From Bacteroidota bacterium (GTDB lineage: Bacteria; Bacteroidota; Bacteroidia; B-17B0; Aurantibacillaceae): 9,420 nt of DNA. The stretch spans positions 1 to 9,420 of the forward strand of contig CANJJP010000038.1 of the NCBI GenBank assembly GCA_947474485.1, written 5' to 3'. The first letter of the stretch is position 1. Each line of letters opens with the position of its first letter. The translations under genes were made by a program, and so were the position numbers. A model generated the notes under the pieces. It saw only the letters and a list, made by a program, of their open reading frames with translations, had not been told where the DNA came from and did no database searches. Below are positions 6,326-9,420 of the stretch, one piece after another.

Positions 6326-6403
6326 TTTTTATTTTAGATTTTTGATCTTAGATGTTAGATTTAAAAAAAATCTGAAATCTGAAATCTGAATTCATAAATC
6401 TCT
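6326..6403. repeat. 78-bp spacer repeat A (between nuoB and nuoC)
   Basis: This spacer is rich in TTAGAT-type units on its left and AAATCTGA units on its right. They form an imperfect stem around an A-rich loop (AGATTT 6357-6362 with AAATCT 6368-6373, plus outer pairs). It aligns without gaps to the spacer at 6968-7045, with 61 of 78 positions identical by my count, including TTCATAAATC near its right end. Confidence 0.82.
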
Positions 6404-6967
6404 TTACTCAATTCCGTAATTATTCAACATACGTTTATACTCAGGAGAATTTCTTCTTCTGAATGATTCGTTTTTAGCTAGCTCTTGTATTTTCATAATA
6501 CCCTCTAGGTACTGCTCTGGACGTGGAGGACAGCCTGGCACATAAACATCAACTGGAATAATTTTATCAATTCCTTGTAGAACTGAATAAGTATCAAAAA
6601 TACCACCAGTACATGCGCAAGCACCAACTGCAATTACCCAACGTGGTTCTGCCATTTGCTCATATACTTGACGTAAAGTTGGTCCCATTTTTTTAGCAAT
6701 GGTTCCCATCACCATTAATAAATCAGCCTGACGCGGAGAGAAACTTAAACGCTCCATACCAAAACGAGCCAGGTCATAGCCAGCAGCAGCAGTAGCCATA
6801 AACTCAATACCACAACATGAAGTTGCAAATGGCAAAGGCCATAATGAATTAGCACGTGCTAATCCAATTACATCTTCCGCCTTTGTAGCAAAAAAACCGG
6901 GACCTTCAAGGCCTGCGGGTGATTTTGCAATTTCTATTTTTGTTCTCTTTGTAATTTCTTTTGACAT
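6404..6967 (-). CDS. nuoB: NADH-quinone oxidoreductase subunit B (N2 cluster)
   Basis: Carries the terminal 4Fe-4S cluster N2 that hands electrons to quinone. It has 187 residues with ligands C51-C52 (the tandem ATSCCGIEF), C117 (GACACTGG) and C146 (VPGCPPRPEQ). FGMERLSFSPRQADLLMVMGT (69-89) is the typical family core. C119 adds an extra Cys two residues after a ligand, probably not a ligand itself. Its N-terminal lead (MSKEITKRTKIEIAKSPAG) is polar. The gene is bordered by two spacers of identical length (78 bp) that resemble each other at about 78% identity, an unusual arrangement treated under findings. Identity is near certain. Confidence 0.98.
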   Translation of the reverse strand: MSKEITKRTKIEIAKSPAGLEGPGFFATKAEDVIGLARANSLWPLPFATSCCGIEFMATAAAGYDLARFGMERLSFSPRQADLLMVMGTIAKKMGPTLRQVYEQMAEPRWVIAVGACACTGGIFDTYSVLQGIDKIIPVDVYVPGCPPRPEQYLEGIMKIQELAKNESFRRRNSPEYKRMLNNYGIE

Positions 6968-7045
6968 TTTCTCTTTTAGATTTTGAATTTTAGCTGTAAG
7001 ATTTTTAAAAAATCAGTTAACTGAAATCCTAATTCATAAATCAAT
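6968..7045. repeat. 78-bp spacer repeat B (between nuoA and nuoB)
   Basis: Second copy of the spacer repeat, the same length as copy A. It contains a small hairpin (GATTTTT 7000-7006 with AAAAATC 7008-7014) and an adjacent perfect palindrome CAGTTAACTG (7014-7023). The shared end TTCATAAATC sits at the same distance from the upstream gene's stop as in copy A. Confidence 0.82.
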
Positions 7046-7477
7046 TTATTCTTCCCAATTCAATGCTTTTTTCGCAACTAAATAATAGAAACCAACAAGT
7101 AATAAAATAACAAAGGTGAACATTTCGATAATCCCTAACAATCCTAATTCCTTGAAATTTACTGCCCATGGATACATGAAGATTACTTCAACATCAAACA
7201 ACACAAATAAAATTGCGACTAGAAAATATTTTACTGAGAAAGGGAAACGCGCGTTACCTTGACTTTCGATACCACACTCAAATGAAGCATCTTTTACTTT
7301 TGTTTTTCTTTTTGGCCCTAAGTAATGTGTTGCAACAATAACGAATGCAACAAAACCAAGCGCAACAAGAAACATAATTGCAATTGGAATAAAATCTGTT
7401 GGAGTGCCCGTTGATACCATAAAAATAATGTTAAAATCGGAGGTAAGTTTAGCTATTTTATAGCAATTCAACTGCAT
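7046..7477 (-). CDS. nuoA: NADH-quinone oxidoreductase subunit A (membrane)
   Basis: Small membrane subunit of complex I and first gene of the operon. It has three predicted membrane segments: about 28-51, 84-104 and 111-134. The family signature ECGIESQGNARFPFSVKYFL (67-86) with FDVE (94-97) and MYPWA (101-105) is intact. The open frame starts at 7477 (143 aa), but the first 19 residues (MQLNCYKIAKLTSDFNIIF) are atypical. M20 at 7420 would give a 124-residue protein (MVSTGTPTDFIPIAI), closer to the usual length of about 120, so I favour 7420 as the true start without being able to prove it. A divergent spacer of 134 bp separates it from the ZIP-like gene, with a candidate promoter at 7563-7595. 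Confidence 0.95.
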   Translation of the reverse strand: MQLNCYKIAKLTSDFNIIFMVSTGTPTDFIPIAIMFLVALGFVAFVIVATHYLGPKRKTKVKDASFECGIESQGNARFPFSVKYFLVAILFVLFDVEVIFMYPWAVNFKELGLLGIIEMFTFVILLLVGFYYLVAKKALNWEE

Positions 7478-7522
7478 TTTCCATCTAATTTAGATTCATT
7501 ATAAATAAAGCAATTTTAAGTC

Positions 7523-7547
7523 TCTTTTTCCATCGATAAGAAAAAGA
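7523..7547. repeat. Small hairpin in the nuoA-ZIP divergent spacer
   Basis: Perfect 8-bp arms TCTTTTTC (7523-7530) and GAAAAAGA (7540-7547) with a 9-base loop. It lies in the presumed nuo leader and borders the candidate ZIP promoter, so it could be an operator or a leader structure. Low-complexity arms make chance possible. Confidence 0.5.
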
Positions 7548-7578
7548 TTTTGGTAGACGAACCATATTTATATATTTT
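7548..7578 (+). promoter_or_regulatory. Candidate promoter for the ZIP-like gene
   Basis: TTTTG (7548-7552), an 18-base spacer and TATATTTT (7571-7578) resemble the Bacteroidota promoter with one mismatch and a slightly short spacer. It overlaps the candidate nuo promoter on the other strand. Confidence 0.35.
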
Positions 7579-7595
7579 TATATACTTTCATCAAA
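7563..7595 (-). promoter_or_regulatory. Candidate promoter for the nuo operon
   Basis: On the minus strand TTTG (7595-7592), a 21-base spacer and TAAATATG (7570-7563) approximate the Bacteroidota pattern TTTG/N19-21/TAnnTTTG with one mismatch. It would start the message about 80 bases before 7477. The region is very AT-rich, so chance matches are possible. Confidence 0.4.
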
Positions 7596-7611
7596 TTAAA
7601 AACCTTATTCA

Positions 7612-8664
7612 ATGAATAAAAAGAAAATTATAATTGCATTAGTATTTGTTACTATTGTTTTCATCCTAGTGGAAAGAATGGCAAATTCAGGAGTAGTTCC
7701 AGAATTTTTACACCCTACAAAAAAATATGCTATCTGGGCATTTTTAGTTGGAGGTTTAAGTGCTATTTCCTTAATTATAGGTGCTATTTGTGGAATTATT
7801 TTTAATCCTAAACCAAAACTTACGGCAGCTTTAACTGCATTTGGTGCAGGAGCATTGTTGGCAGCATTAAGCGTAGAATTAATTGCACCAACAGTTATGA
7901 GTATTGTTGGTCAAATACCAACACCAGGACAAGACAAACTTGATCATAGTCACTCAATGTTTACAATGATATCACTACTTGTTGGCTGCGTATTTGGAGG
8001 TTTATTGTTTTATGGAGGAGATGAATTAATTAATTCAAAAGGTGGATACAAAAGAAAGGTGTCTACTTTGATTGCACATCTAAAATTTACAAGGAGCAAA
8101 ACTGTTGAATCAATAGACTTAGAAGGTGCTGATGTTATGCAAGCGCATGAAGATGAGCATAAAAATAAAAACGATGAACATTCGGGTGGGCCAATGGCAA
8201 TTTGGTTAGGGTTATTGATAGATGGTATTCCGGAAAGTTTTGTAATAGGCGCAGGTTTTTTAGGGTTATTAGCTGGTAAATTAGCTTCAGGTGCAGATCC
8301 TGCATTTGTTGATATTTTGCCATACACATTAATTGCAGGTTTGTTTTTATCCAATTTTCCAGAGTCACTATCAAGTAGTGTTGGTATGAAAAAGCAAGGC
8401 TTATCAAATGGTAAAATACTAATGCTTTGGGGTTCAATGGTACTTATTATTTGTATAGGTAGTGTTGTAGGATACTATTTAGGATCTGAAATTCCACATG
8501 AATATTTAATTGGAATCGAAGGTGTAGCTGCAGGTGCAATGCTAACTATGATAGCACAAACCATGATTCCTGAGGCAGTTCATATCGGCGGAACAAAGGT
8601 GGTAGGTCTTAGTGTACTTAGTGGCTTCTTATCTGCCGTGGCATTTAAATTATTAGAAGTATAA
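7612..8664 (+). CDS. ZIP-family-like metal transporter
   Basis: A 350-residue, strongly hydrophobic membrane protein with ZIP-like architecture: an N-terminal membrane anchor (6-20), several helices (about 40-64, 72-98, 116-136), a polar cytoplasmic-type loop (143-192), then helices carrying PES motifs. The loop is His/Glu rich (QAHEDEHKNKNDEH, 177-190), as in many ZIP proteins. The two core motifs are altered relative to the canonical HNxPEG and QNIPEG type: DGIPES (204-209) and SNFPES (247-252). The glutamates E208 and E251 are kept but the His/Asn and Gln/Asn-type ligands are changed. A late helix has MIPEAV with E321. It probably moves a divalent cation across the inner membrane, but the substrate is unknown and altered ligands leave real doubt. 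It is divergent from nuoA and has no obvious link to complex I. Confidence 0.82.
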   Translation: MNKKKIIIALVFVTIVFILVERMANSGVVPEFLHPTKKYAIWAFLVGGLSAISLIIGAICGIIFNPKPKLTAALTAFGAGALLAALSVELIAPTVMSIVGQIPTPGQDKLDHSHSMFTMISLLVGCVFGGLLFYGGDELINSKGGYKRKVSTLIAHLKFTRSKTVESIDLEGADVMQAHEDEHKNKNDEHSGGPMAIWLGLLIDGIPESFVIGAGFLGLLAGKLASGADPAFVDILPYTLIAGLFLSNFPESLSSSVGMKKQGLSNGKILMLWGSMVLIICIGSVVGYYLGSEIPHEYLIGIEGVAAGAMLTMIAQTMIPEAVHIGGTKVVGLSVLSGFLSAVAFKLLEV

Positions 8665-8698
8665 TTCGATAATTATTGTGTTAAATAGCAGCACAAAA

Positions 8699-8729
8699 TT
8701 TGGATTTTATTTTCAATTTTATACATTTG
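8699..8729 (+). promoter_or_regulatory. Promoter of the FG-GAP protein gene
   Basis: TTTG (8699-8702), exactly 19 bases, then TACATTTG (8722-8729) is a complete match to the Bacteroidota consensus TTTG/N19/TAnnTTTG. Transcription would begin within about ten bases after it, giving a leader of roughly 70 bases before the ATG at 8806. Confidence 0.75.
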
Positions 8730-8731
8730 CC

Positions 8732-8777
8732 TTTAACTAAACCAATTTAAACTTCATAAATTGGATTCTTAGTTAAA
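8732..8777 (+). promoter_or_regulatory. Hairpin in the 5' leader of the FG-GAP gene
   Basis: Outer arms TTTAACTAA (8732-8740) and TTAGTTAAA (8769-8777) and inner arms CCAATTTA (8742-8749) and TAAATTGG (8757-8764) are all perfectly complementary. They are separated by a 1/4-base internal bulge and closed by a 7-base loop. It lies just after the promoter, near the expected 5' end of the message, so an mRNA-stabilising or regulatory stem fits. A terminator for the upstream gene is less likely because no T-run follows directly and the promoter precedes it. Confidence 0.65.
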
Positions 8778-8805
8778 GAACATTTAAACATTTTATCTTC
8801 TTCTT

Positions 8806-9420
8806 ATGAAAAAAAATTTACTAAAAAAATCAATTGTTGTTGTTGGTATTTTATCAGCCTGCAATTTAAACGCGCAAATTTCTTTCACTAATAAAAACAA
8901 TTTACTACATAGTGAAACCGGTGTTTTAGGCAGTAACACTAATGTAAGAAGTGGAAATAGTGTTGCTGTAGTTGATGTTAACTTCGATGGCTTAGATGAT
9001 ATTGTTAAGTTGGATGGCAACCGTTATGTACGTATCGAATACCAACAAGTTGGCGGTACTTTTACACATGTTTATGTTGGTGATTTTGGTGTTACAAGCG
9101 GCTGGGGAATGAGTATGGCTGATGTTGACCACAATGGTTACAAAGATATTTTATATGCAGGCTGGGGAGGCGGTGGAGCTCAATTAATGAAATTAAACGC
9201 AACAGGAACGGGTGTTTTATCTCATGCCACATTACCAGGTGGTGCAGGCATTGCTGGTCAAAACTGCAATTTCATGGATGTAAACAATGATGGTTGGGAA
9301 GATATCTTCGTTTGTAATGATGTTAATGAAAGTATGATTTGGGTGAATGATGGTACAGGTAATTTTCCAGCGGAGCAAAACAATTCGGTTATTAATTTCG
9401 ATGTAACTCCAGGAACCGCA
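8806..9420 (+). CDS. Exported FG-GAP/VCBS-repeat protein (N-terminal part, cut by window edge)
   Basis: The 205 codons present encode an exported protein with FG-GAP/VCBS-type repeats, probably beta-propeller blades. Three Ca-binding-like loops of DxNxDGxxD type recur about every 50 residues: DVNFDGLDDI (57-66), DVDHNGYKDI (106-115) and DVNNDGWEDI (158-167), and NDGTGNF (181-187) is a related piece. The N-terminus is MKKNLLKKS, a hydrophobic stretch 10-18, then LSACNLNAQ. The signal can be read as lipoprotein type (lipobox LSAC, C19) or as ordinary cleavage before Q24 (LNA|Q); the sequence does not settle which. The rest lies beyond the right edge, so a C-terminal type IX sorting domain, common in such proteins, cannot be checked. 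It is preceded by a clear promoter and a leader hairpin. Function is unknown; adhesion or carbohydrate interaction is only a guess. Confidence 0.88.
   Translation, partial: MKKNLLKKSIVVVGILSACNLNAQISFTNKNNLLHSETGVLGSNTNVRSGNSVAVVDVNFDGLDDIVKLDGNRYVRIEYQQVGGTFTHVYVGDFGVTSGWGMSMADVDHNGYKDILYAGWGGGGAQLMKLNATGTGVLSHATLPGGAGIAGQNCNFMDVNNDGWEDIFVCNDVNESMIWVNDGTGNFPAEQNNSVINFDVTPGTA

Noticed and set aside
8010..8437. Minus-strand open frames opposite the ZIP-like gene
   Set aside because: Both are antisense to a clear membrane-protein gene and show no family features. The minus-strand frame at 8793-9020 is likewise a shadow of the FG-GAP gene.
8661..8696. Possible terminator after the ZIP-like gene (ATAATT-cgat-AATTAT, then TTGTG/CACAA)
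   Set aside because: Both stems are short and AT-rich, no T-run follows, and the next gene's promoter begins three bases later, so a terminator cannot be supported.

Overview
The window reads as a low-GC Bacteroidota chromosome. The evidence is start codons preceded by A-rich leaders with no Shine-Dalgarno sequence, a promoter of the Bacteroidota TTTG/N19/TAnnTTTG type, a TonB C-terminal protein and an ORF6N protein of the kinds common in that phylum, and a secreted FG-GAP protein. The exact genus cannot be read from the sequence.

Layout: bases 1-7477 on the minus strand are the front of a respiratory complex I (NADH:quinone oxidoreductase) operon. It is read right to left as nuoA, nuoB, nuoC, nuoD, nuoE, nuoF and nuoG, with nuoG running off the left edge. 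Two pairs of non-complex-I genes interrupt the usual order. A DUF2442-DUF4160 pair sits between nuoE and nuoF. An ORF6N-domain gene plus a small exported TonB-C-domain gene sit between nuoF and nuoG. Junctions are very tight (1-nt overlap, 0-, 1- and 4-nt gaps), so the extra genes are probably co-transcribed with nuo. On the plus strand, 7612-8664 encodes a ZIP-like metal transporter, divergent from nuoA. From 8806 to the right edge is the N-terminal part of an exported FG-GAP/VCBS-repeat protein.

The most unusual structure is a family of seven palindromes built on the core TCACAA-N-TTGTGA. Five sit in the 202-bp spacer upstream of the ORF6N gene. Two lie inside its coding sequence, where they encode a duplicated SQ-(I/F)-V-(M)-TS peptide. 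The arms beyond the core differ between copies but mostly stay self-complementary. This suggests either an autoregulatory operator array or a mobile palindromic element tied to the ORF6N gene. Other structure: two related 78-bp spacers flanking nuoB, an alternative-pairing hairpin between nuoC and nuoD, and a strong promoter with a 5'-leader hairpin before the FG-GAP gene.

No gene-free stretch exceeds 300 bases. The longest is the 202-bp palindrome-filled spacer. No tRNA, rRNA, CRISPR array, transposase or integrase was seen.
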